Positions 24,801-32,693 are shown, numbered from the stretch's first letter. The stretch is 64,000 nucleotides of DNA from Harmothoe impar (GCA_947462335.1 OX381715.1:45911472-45975471), one strand, 5' to 3'. Numbers and translations are program-made. Notes: generated from the letters alone by a model not told the origin.

Positions 24801-25665
24801 GATGCATGATCAGCAAAAATGACTGCGCGTATATCATCAAATGACAGAAACCATTCTAACGTTTTCTTCATAGGCACATGTTGCAATGTGTCACTGTTGC
24901 CATTTTCATCAGCACCCAGAACATGTTCTACTGGTCCAATGTAATCTAATTCTGACTTGGCAAATTGTTCGAGCTGGTACTGATTATTCAGTCCTCTACA
25001 TGATACGCTTGTCTTCGATTCTTGACCTAAGGTGTCAAGTAAACCTTCTGGTGCCTCTAGTCGTTGGCCTTCATAGAACTTGGATATTCTTTGACTCATT
25101 TCCTTTCTGGTATCTTCAGATATTGTTGCCATACTATCAGCAATAGCTGATGAAGCTTTTGATGTGAGATGATGCGTTTCCCTTAAATGTAGCAGTGCTT
25201 TGCCAACGGTTTTCCTTGTATTAGGAATTTCTGGTTCATTATGGGGAACTGGACCGGGTTGAGGATAAATATTGCCTTCATCCAGATGTTGATCCTCATC
25301 AACAAGATTTTCATCAACAAGATCTACATCAATGGGATCAGCATTTTCATTTACATCTCCTTCATTGTGTACTTCATCTATGCCACCTCCATCATGTGCT
25401 TGTATCTCAGTGTAAAAGTCATAGTGATATTGGCGCATATGTGTTTGAAGTCGTTTTATACTTTTGTAGGCTTTCTCACATGTTGCAATAAAACATTTAA
25501 CAGAGAAGTTAGGCACATCACGATGCATTTTCACATGTTGTAGGAACCCCTTGTTGGATACAGAGTGGAACAAACAATAGTCACACCTATACATTTTGCT
25601 ATTTAAGTAGTCAAACTCACTTTAGAATGACTTCCTCATCGGTGTCAGTGGGGACCTCTGTGTCA
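12616..25665 (-). CDS. SAMD3-like protein gene, ten exons, 5' end not found
   Basis: The coding sequence is join(25665-25621, 22106-21831, 21221-21039, 19788-19704, 16751-16643, 15812-15574, 15274-15119, 14056-13885, 13421-13345, 12891-12616) on the minus strand. Every junction keeps phase and the reading runs about 538 codons to a TGA. In order the product shows an acidic segment; a predicted beta-grasp-like part (starting QTLKFCVKFGEVQKIVL); a hydrophilic region; FPDYINLAADLIDVFPNIVK; a basic RDRRRKRERE stretch; a Ser/Thr/Pro/Gln linker; DLTFAHRREQIL and VFPPLRNEEEFLKEFGRM; and a C-terminal helical part with LLFCASFLLDVRYG. These blocks, in this order, recall the large SAMD3-like family of uncharacterised animal proteins, usually about 500-600 residues. 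No biochemical function is known to me for the family. No exon for an N-terminal SAM domain or start codon was found upstream of 25665. It may lie in or beyond the repeat-rich region. Transposons occupy at least four introns, and an 821-codon ORF sits in the first intron seen. Confidence 0.82.
13345..13421 (-). CDS. Exon i of the SAMD3-like gene
   Basis: A 77-base exon with acceptor TATGATTCAG and donor GTATTT. It encodes LMGYAALFGLITLNKEEPSD then LFNQK, and ends in phase 0 for exon j. Confidence 0.78.
13885..14056 (-). CDS. Exon h of the SAMD3-like gene
   Basis: A 172-base exon with acceptor CTATTAAAAG and donor GTATGT. It encodes FLKEFGRMGPPTDFGKEILA and a helical stretch with GAAILAESKKRSQLETMCRQ. 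The trailing G joins CT of exon i as Ala. Confidence 0.8.
15119..15274 (-). CDS. Exon g of the SAMD3-like gene
   Basis: A 156-base, phase-0 exon (52 codons) with acceptor CATATTAG and donor GTTTGT. It carries MDLTFAHRREQIL and LLDVFPPLRNEEE, the most recognisable block of SAMD3-like proteins, where TFxxRRxxI is followed by a hydrophobic-P-L segment. Confidence 0.83.
15574..15812 (-). CDS. Exon f of the SAMD3-like gene
   Basis: A 239-base exon with acceptor TTTACTGTAAG and donor GTAAGA. It encodes a low-complexity linker rich in Pro, Thr, Ser and Gln (MPKSTTPTPQSSPTPTTVQA and SPRKSPRK) that leads into SYSLIEPLALDPSLQSHLK. Such a linker between the basic segment and the C-terminal half is usual in the family. 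Confidence 0.8.
16643..16751 (-). CDS. Exon e of the SAMD3-like gene
   Basis: A 109-base exon with acceptor CTTGTCACAG and donor GTGAGT. It encodes RYWKSKIQGVFQTKRKYRDR followed by NVPAVRDRRRKREREI. The basic tail could act as a nuclear localisation signal (inference). The single trailing A joins GT of exon f to give Ser. Confidence 0.8.
16856..18232. mobile_element. TTAA-flanked element in intron d-e
   Basis: The left end TTAAGGTGGATCACTACC and right end GGGTAGTGGCCCATCTTAA are imperfect inverted repeats with TTAA at both edges, as seen for piggyBac or Kolobok elements. The A+T-rich right half contains diverged internal repeats such as AAATTCTGTTAACTTT (near 17846 and 18192). The left half holds LTR-like sequence. 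No transposase is visible. Confidence 0.65.
16981..17455 (+). mobile_element. Possible solo LTR nested in the TTAA element
   Basis: Starting TGTAGGGGCGCG, this G+C-richer block has a TATA-like TATATAAGAGG at 17169 and AATAAA at 17437, spaced like the promoter and poly(A) signal of an LTR. It also contains open frames of 126-128 codons that look incidental. I could not find a matching target duplication, so the ends are approximate. A promoter-bearing exon of unknown origin is the alternative. Confidence 0.4.
18494..18997. mobile_element. MITE with CACTAGGGTAAACCG termini
   Basis: The left end CACTAGGGTAAACCGTCCCT and right end GGGCGGTTTACCCTATGTG are inverted repeats of about 30 bases with a few mismatches, continuing into GAGTGGCCC / GGGCCACCC. 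It lies in intron d-e of the SAMD3-like gene and does not code. Confidence 0.72.
19704..19788 (-). CDS. Exon d of the SAMD3-like gene
   Basis: An 85-base exon after a strong pyrimidine tract (TCTTTTTTGCAG). It encodes FPDYINLAADLIDVFPNIVK and SWSTRDGI. The donor is ATT followed by GTATGC. A downstream CAG/GTTCTC site would put exon e in a frame with an early stop, so the upstream donor is preferred. Confidence 0.75.
20510..20970. mobile_element. MITE with CAGGGGTAGACACTAAC termini
   Basis: CAGGGGTAGACACTAAC and GTTAGTGTCTACCCCTG are perfect 17-base inverted repeats. Both subterminal regions are rich in GGGCCACCCGGGCCCG words. CAGAA follows both outer edges, a possible remnant of a longer duplication. 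The CAGGGG start suggests a hAT-like element (inference). It lies in intron c-d. Confidence 0.85.
21039..21221 (-). CDS. Exon c of the SAMD3-like gene
   Basis: A 183-base exon with acceptor TATATCAG and donor GTAAGC. It encodes 60 whole codons beginning GDVYVPAECSTLVHLNNLF. The other two frames hit stops, which fixes the phase. The trailing TA joins the leading C of exon d as Tyr. Confidence 0.8.
21445..21794. mobile_element. TTAA-flanked MITE with internal repeats
   Basis: TTAACCCTTTAGCCAG and GGTAACTAAAGGGTTAA are inverted ends with TTAA at each edge. Next to the right end a 33-35 base unit (GGTGGATGATGCCAATTGGC then ATCACCCGTTTT) is repeated about three times. It lies in intron b-c. The element at 55908-56140 shares the TTAACCCTTTA terminus. 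Confidence 0.78.
21831..22106 (-). CDS. Exon b of the SAMD3-like gene (GC donor)
   Basis: The acceptor is TTTTGCAG and the exon is 276 bases. It contains KFCVKFGEVQKIVL, CTLQWFCDEMNSYVDYEEA and VQLKIQQEEF, a pattern of beta strands like the N-terminal beta-grasp part of SAMD3-like proteins. The donor is AAAAG followed by GCAAGT, the consensus of GC-AG introns. Using it leaves two bases (AG), which with the first G of exon c encode Arg and keep the frame. The nearby GT sites give the wrong phase. Confidence 0.82.
22207..22376. mobile_element. Short MITE-like repeat in intron a-b
   Basis: The segment opens TTAACTCTTTAAAGACC and closes GCAGCACTAGCGAGTTAA, with internal inverted words (ATGCACCAATGCAGC, GCTGCATTGGTGGATCATG). 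The last motif recurs near 6455 and 56957. The ends are weakly inverted, so the limits are approximate. Confidence 0.5.
23129..25594 (-). CDS. C2H2 zinc-finger, TNP2-like transposase-derived protein
   Basis: An intact 821-codon frame without introns. Residues 4-24 form C2H2 finger 1 (C4, C7, H20, H24) and residues 34-57 finger 2 (C34, C39, H52, H57). An Asp/Glu-rich spacer follows (about 68-110). The rest resembles the transposase-like proteins related to TNP2 of CACTA elements that occur in many copies in fish, cnidarian and invertebrate genomes. Landmarks are LYMDEF (D298), VGDNLAAH (D392), FSANLSCRFC (C412, C415), LPSDIGHDLFEGV (H479, D480, E483), KPKDHYLLHY (611-620) and RFEAKH (E639). 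Assigning D298, D392 and an acidic residue such as E483 or E639 to a DDE-type site is inference. The ATG has a good context (AAAATG). It lies in the same-strand intron a-b of the SAMD3-like gene, 26 bases past the donor. I found no flanking terminal inverted repeats. It may be a transposase that lost its ends or a domesticated gene. Confidence 0.8.
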   Translation of the reverse strand: MYRCDYCLFHSVSNKGFLQHVKMHRDVPNFSVKCFIATCEKAYKSIKRLQTHMRQYHYDFYTEIQAHDGGGIDEVHNEGDVNENADPIDVDLVDENLVDEDQHLDEGNIYPQPGPVPHNEPEIPNTRKTVGKALLHLRETHHLTSKASSAIADSMATISEDTRKEMSQRISKFYEGQRLEAPEGLLDTLGQESKTSVSCRGLNNQYQLEQFAKSELDYIGPVEHVLGADENGNSDTLQHVPMKKTLEWFLSFDDIRAVIFADHASSDDSLCDIFDGSLYKTHPILQQQNTLALKLYMDEFTPTNPLRGHSKNQKLMATYFQLMDMPPHMRSGTESIHLVGLCKSKHIKTYGLKEASQYVIEDLQDLVENGIDIDVNGTKQNFKCTLFVCVGDNLAAHQIGGFLESFSANLSCRFCMITKQELQAGQIGISRNTATHDVQVQNVAKHPILSSIYGINRASIFDDIPGFHCTTGLPSDIGHDLFEGVVKDVVTHMLKHSVEHGHTSVEEINELITSFDFLGSDKTNKPLHITHNCEVKQTFSKMWCLFRLLPFIMGHLVPEDDELWQLYLQLRIIVEYLCAKKIKEDQVSELRDLVSQFIRRKLELKQEGKLKPKDHYLLHYADDILMYGPLIQLWTLRFEAKHQEFLEIWKPSRCSKNISKSVAERHQCARASKHCNSACFFSEKCTLLKKKSVMVRDLPARLRQLVAAEMTEDLDTIICLGKGLKLGNTSYYRETAVCLKSDAGPTFVEPRHAIAFQDTHYLACQKMTITGFSHHYHCHLVEKIPELILLRVTDLSRESCLGIYTLPGSMQMGIALKGNIM
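25621..25665 (-). CDS. Exon a of the SAMD3-like gene
   Basis: A 45-base exon preceded on the minus strand by a pyrimidine-rich tract ending TTTTGCAG, and followed by the donor GTGAGT. It reads DTEVPTDTDEEVIL with one leading base and two trailing bases. The trailing AA plus the first A of exon b give Lys. It is short and acidic, so it is the least certain exon. It could instead belong to the 5' UTR of the zinc-finger ORF that begins 26 bases downstream. Confidence 0.6.
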
Positions 25666-26049
25666 CTGCAAAACAGAAAAAGTGAATCAGCAACCTGTAT
25701 CAAAGAAGGGGAAGTAATTTATCAAACACAGCGCTAAAAACTATGGAGATGACTGTCATGCAGCATTCAATGCTAAATGATGCTTTGAATGTCCACCCAT
25801 TGGCATGTAGGTCATAAATGACTCCAAATTAATGTGATTGTATCTTTTAGATATGTTTCCCATTTATACAGGCCATATTAGCCAATCCATGGAGCATTCC
25901 ATACCAATTTATATAAATAAATACAAATATGAAATTTTCTTGAACAACAACACTTATAATAATATATCTTAATATGTATTATACTGCTGGAAAGCTGAGC
26001 TCATGGCCCGCCATCATGGCTTTGTCCATGGTTCCTACACCGGCCATTA

Positions 26050-26330
26050 TGATTCTACACTGGCAGGAGGGGGGGGATTGGGGGGGGGCAAAAAAATGTC
26101 AGGCTTTGCGTTACTAGGGCCTAGTTCAAAGGGGGGGGGGCAGACAAATTCTGACCTGTCTTGGGAAGGGCCTGGTTTCAAGGGCAGGAAGGGACCGGTT
26201 TGGAGTTAAGAAAAGGTCAGGCTTGGGTATCAAAAAGGGCCCGGTTTAAGGATCAGAAGGGCCAGGTTTGGATGTCAGAAAGGGCTGGATTTCGGTTAAA
26301 AGTGTCAGTTTTGGCTTTCTAAAAAGCTCA
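26050..26330. repeat. Degenerate G-rich repeat
   Basis: G runs (near 26069-26087 and 26130-26140) alternate with phrases such as GGGCCCGGTTTAAGG, GGGCCAGGTTTGG and GGACCGGTTTGG, spaced about 25-30 bases. The layout resembles the interior of the Harbinger-like elements at 1750 and 43861, but no termini are visible. Confidence 0.45.
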
Positions 26331-26522
26331 GTTTTGCATCCATGTCATTAACTAAGGCCAATGTTGCATGTCGGATTTAAGTAAAGCTTCATGTCCCAGG
26401 TCACTAGTATGGCCATGTCATGTTGATTTTAAATAGTCATGTCACCATATCAAACTTAGGGGTGTAGGACCATATCACTGCTTAATGGAGAACTGTATTT
26501 ATCATGGTACCACAAATGTGTG

Positions 26523-26663
26523 TTCGCCTATAAGCCAACCTCAGTTATAAGCGAGTCTAAGAGAAAAAGACTAGCGGAGCGCAATTACTGCATCACGAGG
26601 AGGGAGCTGCTGGCTGTCATATTCAGCCTCAAAATGTTCAGGCACACAAAACCTCACCTATAA
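26523..26663 (+). pseudogene. Ty3/gypsy RNase H remnant
   Basis: One frame reads SESKRKRLAERNYCITRREL followed by LAVIFSLKMFRH and then a stop. AERNYxITRRELLAVIxxLKxFRH is the classic start of the RNase H domain of Ty3/gypsy pol polyproteins. Only about 46 codons survive. Flanking reverse transcriptase and integrase are absent. The solo LTR 220 bases downstream may or may not be from the same insertion. Confidence 0.85.
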
Positions 26664-26883
26664 TTCAAAAGTTAGTTTAGGATGAAAAGGCCCCTTATTA
26701 TAGTATGATATGCTAATGCCAACATAATTGGCTTCAAACCAAGTTCTTACGACTATGAGTCCAGGTACGGTGTTTATACCGCAGAACTTGCTCTGTAATT
26801 CACCAACAGTAAGGGAGACTATCAATGAAAGGTCTTACGGTAGTATAATTCTATAGGTTGAGATTTTATAGGCATGGAGATAT

Positions 26884-27252
26884 TGTAGCAGGGACATCAC
26901 ATACGGAGCAGCCGTGCGGAGCCGTGCGGAGCCGTGTGGAGCCACTGCTAGTGCAGGACTCAGCCACCAGGTGGTGCAGAGGAGCTGCTCAGTACAGGAC
27001 TCTCCCACCAGGTGGCATCACAATAGGGCAGTCTATAAAAGTCCCTGCACAAGCCAGCAGGAGCAGTCTAGGACTCATGACGATGATGGAAGGACGTGCT
27101 CTGACAACAGATGACTGATGACTGATGATAGATGATAGATGATTGATGATTGACGATGAATGTACAAGCCTAATTCTGTCAATAGAGAACTACCTTTGTT
27201 TACAACAGTACTGCGTTCTGTCTTCTCTGGCTATCATCCTTCTCCCGTTACA
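26884..27252 (+). mobile_element. Probable solo LTR (Ty3/gypsy-like)
   Basis: The block starts TGTAGCAGGG and ends CCCGTTACA, so has the TG...CA edges of an LTR. ATAT lies on both sides (26880-26883 and 27253-27256) as a 4-base target duplication. A TATAAAAG box is at 27034. Internal short repeats are CGGAGCCGTG (near 26905-26940) and GATGATTGATGA-type units (27108-27160). The length, 369 bases, suits a gypsy LTR. Plus-strand frames here are incidental. Confidence 0.72.
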
Positions 27253-27479
27253 ATATGTATGGCCTATGTGGAAGACATTTGTCAAAGGTCTATTTTTTTT
27301 ATACATTCACTCAAAACTGCTAACCACATTTTCAGCTGGAAGCCCTTGTAAAGAATGGGGTCCATTCTATATGTTTTTCTATTTTTATCGCTTTTTCCTA
27401 TACAATTTGACAAGTGCGGTCCAGTTTAGCTCTTGGATACGGCTACATGCATGAGGTCATACGTATGGGTGTGGACCAC

Positions 27480-27690
27480 CTAATTCGACACAGTGACATG
27501 GCAATTTCTTACAATCGCCAGTTGACATGAGACCTAGTGACATGCGACATGAGGCTTAGAAAACATAGTGACAGATGAGCAATTCTTAAAATCAACATGA
27601 GACATGGTCATTATTAAGTGACATTGACATGTGAGATGCCCATTTTTTAAGATCGATATTCAACATAGGGACCCCCCGTCCAGACTCCCA
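27480..27690. repeat. GACATG-rich dispersed repeat, copy
   Basis: The words GTGACATGG, GACATGAGAC and GACATGCGACATGAGG recur, followed by AAGATCGATATTCAACATAG and GGGACCCCCC. A similar order (ATTGATATGTGACATGGGGA then CCCTCCCCCC) is at 33660-33720. The family boundaries are unclear. Confidence 0.5.
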
Positions 27691-27965
27691 GATGTAGCTT
27701 ATGTAAACCCTGATTAATATCAATGAGTTTTCACCATGATTTAAGGTACATTATGAATCCATCAGATAAATCCATGATGTGATAAGGGGGATACCCAGTT
27801 ATAAATGCTGAAACCATGTGTGTCCATACATCCTTCAAGTGTTTTAAATTGTGTATGGCCAAGAGTAGGCTACTGTAGGCCTACCTGGCGATAACCAGGT
27901 AGACTATTCCACTGGTGTAAATTTGGAGATGCTGCTTCTCACCAGACAGGTGTGAGAGCATTTGG

Positions 27966-28486
27966 CTGTGTCTCACGAACATGGGCCAATGTTTTCATCT
28001 ATGACCGGGTGCAATCTATAACCATGTGCAATCTATGACCGGGTGCAATCTATGACTGGCTACCAAGGAAAAGGCAAATATAGTGCTGAAGGAGGCATAA
28101 ATAAGGATAAAAGGAAACAGATTAATACTGAGACTTTATTATACTAATTTTATTTTCATAGTTTCTATAAGTATATCTCTATTTTAACACATATAAAATG
28201 GAAAATTCCATGTTATAAGGTCATCCACGTCACTTTATAAGTAGCATCCATTTTAAACACCTACATTGTCGAAAGGAAGGGGAAATAATGACAGCTAATA
28301 ATGACAGCCATCCACGTTAATTTATGCATCACACATTGTAGTACATTTTGTTTAAAATATCTATGTATCTAAATAAGCCTTTTTCTGTCATGCCGGTCAT
28401 AGATTGCACACGGTCATAGATTGCACCTAGTGATAGATTGCACCCAGTCATAGACAAAAACATTGGCCCATGTTCGTGAGACACAG
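27966..28486. mobile_element. hAT-like MITE, CGGGTGCAATC/GACCGGGTGCC family, full copy
   Basis: The ends CTGTGTCTCACGAACATGGG and its inverse CCCATGTTCGTGAGACACAG are long perfect inverted repeats continuing through CCAATGTTTT. GCATTTGG and CCATTTGG flank the element (7 of 8 identical), a hAT-sized duplication. Inside each end are tandem copies of a 17-mer, ATGACCGGGTGCAATCT, three on each side. No coding sequence is present. Relatives lie at 39589, 43303 and 63385. Confidence 0.9.
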
Positions 28487-28989
28487 CCATTTGGTGGGAA
28501 ACACCCTGTTTTCACACTTTTGGGTATGAAAACAGATGAGCGGAATTATTTCTTCAAATACACTGTATATCAATGGGTGAGCGATATGACACAATGGTGT
28601 GAGCGATATAACAACAAATATAATGATATAACCCAAACGTTTAGCCAGTTTTAGGCCCCTGTTTACCATACGGTTGCAATTGACATTTAATTTTTTTCTC
28701 CATTTTTTAAATTTTAAACTATTTTCTTCAAAACTGTATATAAAAATGGTTCTTAATTACTGTGGACTAGAGTGGTGAGGAACATTTTGGTAATATCGTC
28801 ACTAGGTGTGCCATATTACCCATATTTACCCTAGTAAGAATGTCAAAAATGCCATAAATCTTACTAAAAATTAAATTTAAAAAAATCTAAGAAAAAATAG
28901 GGTCGGCCCCAAAAAACAGAGGTTCGGTCGGGACACTGGAATGCAACTATATTTGGCTCACCTACAGTGTTTCACTGTAGGACAATACA

Positions 28990-29640
28990 CAATCATGATT
29001 GCAGCGCACAACCATGGATAGACAAGAAGGGCCCCAGACGGGTATAATCGACAAGTCATCAAGGCCATTCCTTAGGATCGACAAGTGACATAGCAGTTAA
29101 ATGACAAGCGACAGATGGCATTCCTTAAATTTGACCAATGACACAGTGATTAGCGACAAAAAAAAGCAAAAATTCTGCTTAAGTTTAGGGTGGGGTTGGT
29201 GTGTGAGAACCCTATTGGAACTTGTAGATTTCAGCATCCGTGGTCAGTGCTTCTATACGCTGACTTTGTCACCAGTGATGGAAACTCAGGGTAAAGAAGC
29301 GCTGACCATGTCACCAGTGCTGCCCCAGAGGTGCTACCCTGCCTACCAGTGAGTTGATATCCGGAATCAACCCCCCCCCACCTCTCGATGTGAGGGGCAG
29401 GTAGTAGATGGGTATCCGGAATACCGCCCCCCCTGGCTGGGGCCCAGATGGGTCTAAAGCGACATGGCCACCTGGGCTGTTTTCCAGGCAACCTGGTGAC
29501 CATGCTATAGCATAAAAGGTGTAAAAAAGTGACTTTTCGACCTGGGGCCCTTAATTTCGGTGACTTTCCGACCTGAGGGAGGAACCCCTCTGCACCCACC
29601 TGGCTTTAGGCCCGTGCACACCCCACAGGCCCCACAGGCC
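28990..29640. repeat. GACAAG/GACATGG dispersed repeat, copy
   Basis: CGACAAGTCATCAAGG, CGACAAGTGACATAG and GACAAGCGACAG occur first. From 29440 the stretch AGATGGGTCTAAAGCGACAT to CCCCTCTGCACCC matches 33890-34075 (AGATGGGTCAAAAGCGACCT to CCCCTCTGCACCC). The two copies are in the same orientation. Confidence 0.65.
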
Positions 29641-31307
29641 CATGGAACACAGGCCCCCTGCCCACCGGCCCTCCGGATGTAGGGCCACCTGCCTTCATGC
29701 CACCCTGACTACAGCCCCTGGCCTGTAGGCACGTCCATTTCATATGTCCACAACCCATTATCAGGCGCATGGCAAGCAGTTTCAAAGTAGGGGGGACTGA
29801 GGGGTATTTTGACCCTTTTTGACCCTTTTCACTTGACCTTTTTTGATTTGACCTTTTTTTGGGGTTGGTCAAAAGTGGGGGGAGACGTGTCCCTCCTGCC
29901 CCCCCCGGTTGCCAGGCCCCTGAAATTATCTCATTCAAATTCCTCACGTCCAACAGTATCTCTTAGAAATGATACATGTATGTTCAACCCCCATCCTCCC
30001 GTCCAACCCCCTCCCTCACGTCCAACCCCCTCCCTCACGTGCACTACCACCTCCTCACGTCCACTACTATCCCCCTGTGTTAGTGGGGACCTTCATGAAC
30101 GGGGCATGAAGGAGTAGAATAACTTTATCCGGATCCTTCCAAAATACCAATGGGCATACCGGATTTGTAAAAGGCAACAAAACTTGAGAGGTTACGTGGT
30201 GAACTACTGTGATCAGTCACTAATGAAAAATAAAAAAGTAAAAGTAAAAGCGCCTAAACCTAGAGTATATATATATATATAGGAAAAAGTATGAAGCTAA
30301 AACCATGCAAGGGGACTTTACCCCCGGTGAAAAGGGATTCCCTTAGAGAGGCCCTGACATGATATTTTGGGTATTCATATTCGTGGGCTCTTGGATAGAG
30401 ACTGGTCAAACATCCCTCATTTTGCATGTATGGAGTAGGACAAACCAACCCACGCCATGCATGGCCGGGCCAACCACTGCAGGGGGGGGGGGGGGGTGAC
30501 AGAGCTGCAGCAGGCTTCTCACAACACCTCGCCATGTTGTGATGTCATCGTAAAGGTGGGAAAGCTGGGGAAGGAGCATCGGAACAGGGGGGGGGGGGGG
30601 CAGGGGACACAGGGTTCTAAATTCACTTTAGGAATTTTGATTGGTAAACAAAAGTTTTAATCTCATAAAACTGGAATCAAAATTTGATAATGAATCATAC
30701 CTCGTATGGGATTAGGTATAAATCTGTTTACAATCTGGCGGTTTGAACTATTATCAGCCTGTCTCATACATTGTACACTAGTTCAAAGAGGCAAGTCATA
30801 AAAACGTTGGAACCCCATATTCCGATGGATTAAAAAAAGTATAGACTCTACTTGATTCTACTGTTGTGAGAACCCTGTATGCGTTACATCCCACCACCCA
30901 TCCCCCTCCTCCCCCCCCCCCCCATGGGGGAGAACTCTCAACTGTCCATCTCAAAGGACAGGATTAGCATAGGAAAACGCTTTGATATAACACCCAATTT
31001 CGGCCCCTCAGGTGACCGGCTTTGTTTTGCCACAGCTTCTACCATGTTTAACTATCTACAATGCAGAGCATATTCTGTTGTTCACGGGTACATTAGCTAA
31101 TAGATATTTGTGGGGTGTAGGGGAGGTGTTGAAGGAGATTTAAGAAAAAGTATGGGGATTTGTCTTTTTTTGGGGGAGGAGGAAGAAACTAGGTGGTGCA
31201 GCCTTATTCATATTAATTTCTCTCACTAGTGGTCGCTATCTAATACATTCTCTACATACTAGCTACATTAGCCTACATAGGTAATAGTCTAGATATCAGG
31301 GGGGTGT
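29641..31307. other. Non-coding, simple-sequence-rich interval
   Basis: A run of CCTCACGTCCAACCCCCTC units of about 19-20 bases lies at 29997-30065, (TA)n at 30267-30282, and G runs near 30481-30497 and 30588-30601. No gene is supported. Confidence 0.55.
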
Positions 31308-31572
31308 TACCCAGCTAACAAAAAAACGTTTACATTACCAGGGTTTAACATTTGTAGAAGGTTTGCAAACGTTTGCAAAAACGTATATAGAACGTTTTTT
31401 TCACGTGAAAACGTTGACACTAAATAACGTTTTTATAACGTTACTGCCAAACGTTTGTAAATAACGTTATATGACCATTTGTCTAACATTTTTCCATAGG
31501 GAAAAAAACATGACGTTAGGTATGAATAAGTAACAAATCTAGTGTAAAATCTGACCAAAAGTCAAGGCAGCT

Positions 31573-31645
31573 TGCTCTGAGATTTGAACCCGGGATCTTA
31601 GGATTACAAGACAACTGGTTTCACCATTATACTATTGAATCTGTA
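31573..31645 (-). repeat. tRNA-like sequence (degenerate)
   Basis: On the minus strand TAGTATAATGGTGAAACC resembles a D arm/A box and GGGTTCAAATC a T arm/B box, separated by CTTGTAA, which could be a Thr (TGT) anticodon loop. The anticodon stem does not pair well, and the acceptor arms were not verified. It is more likely a tRNA-derived repeat than a working gene. Confidence 0.5.
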
Positions 31646-32094
31646 GTGGCTGATTACATAGGAACTTAGATGTATCCCGTATGTGCTAGCTCTCCTATAG
31701 CTGCGCAGAGTGCAATCTTAATTTATAATCTTCCATCTTAAAATCGAATCTAAATGCATAGTTCCCCTACCACCTAGTGTCACGGACCCTCTCAGAAAAT
31801 AAGAAAAAAATAGGAAGGTCCCGAGCGTATATTTAACCACTTATACTCCGCTCAGGTGTTGGGTCTATTGTTCCTACTGAATGATGTAGGCTACATATAC
31901 TAGGACAGGCATTTACGTTTTCTTGACGTTAAGTAAAGACTCTTGTTATATGGAACTAAGAACAAAATGAAATTGTTAATTTTGTCTCATGTTAAAAAAA
32001 ACAAAATGTAGAATTAAAAGTATGTTTATAAAGAAACTGTTTCATAATGAGAAGCAAACAAAAATGTGTACCCTAACTGGGAAAAAAACCCAGT

Positions 32095-32145
32095 AGACCA
32101 GGACTTGAATGCTGACGCTCTATCCATTTAGCTACAGAGCTGGCT
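32095..32145 (-). repeat. tRNA-like D-arm segment
   Basis: On the minus strand the reading AGCTAAATGGATAGAGCGTC is a typical A-box/D-arm, followed by a degraded ATTCAAGTCCTGG T arm. The anticodon arm is missing. It sits in the same AACGTTT element as the segments at 31573 and 32715. Confidence 0.5.
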
Positions 32146-32305
32146 ATAACATAATGCATTGTACAAGACTAGTATTTAATGTTTGTAAATCAAAATAGTA
32201 GGTTTGAATCCCTGACTGAACCCAAAATCGTTTTTTAGAAAAAAAACCCATTAATTTACCATTAGAGGTACACAATGCTATACATGACGGAGTATATTAA
32301 AGGTA

Positions 32306-32380
32306 GAAAACCTCCTTGGAGCTGTAGTACTTGCAATGAAATCCCTTTACTGCAAATACTACAGCTCCAAGGAGGTTTTC
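32306..32380. repeat. Hairpin with two 30-base arms
   Basis: Arms 32306-32335 and 32351-32380 pair at 29 of 30 positions (core CCTCCTTGGAGCTGTAGTA), with a 15-base loop. The single mismatch is C against A. The size fits either a microRNA-precursor-like fold or a very short palindromic MITE. Nothing in sequence tells whether it is transcribed. Confidence 0.85.
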
Positions 32381-32418
32381 CATCACAAGGTTTGAGTGAC
32401 CTGCTCTGTAATACATTA

Positions 32419-32693
32419 GGGACCTTTAGCAAACCCAACGTAGCCCAATAAAAGCAGACGTAGGCACTTTTACGTGCATTGGTAGCAATGGTAAAGACCT
32501 ACGTTATGTCCACGTTTTATGAGATTTTATGTGGTTGCTAAAGGTCCCTATTAAATGCAGACGTATCCTATCCTTTCAGCACTGCTACGTCTGAGTTTTC
32601 TAAGCTTTTACGTCCCCTACTAGTAGGCTCTGGTGAAACCTGCTTTACGTCCACGTTTTACATTGTTTTATGAGCCTTCACGTGGTTGCTAAA
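32419..32693. mobile_element. MITE with GGGACCTTTAGCAA termini and a duplicated right end
   Basis: GGGACCTTTAGCAA (32419) and TTGCTAAAGGTCCC (ending 32548) are perfect inverted ends with TA outside. A diverged second right half, ending CACGTGGTTGCTAAAGGTC, follows to about 32693. The internal words ACGTCCACGTTTTA and TTTTACGT repeat. It is nested in the 31310-33407 element. Confidence 0.75.

Noticed and set aside
25980..26045. Possible first exon of the SAMD3-like gene (minus-strand ATG with a GT donor)
   Set aside because: The donor phase does not match exon a, and no SAM-domain residues are encoded.
31573..31645. Functional tRNA-Thr gene
   Set aside because: A- and B-box words are present, but the anticodon stem does not pair.
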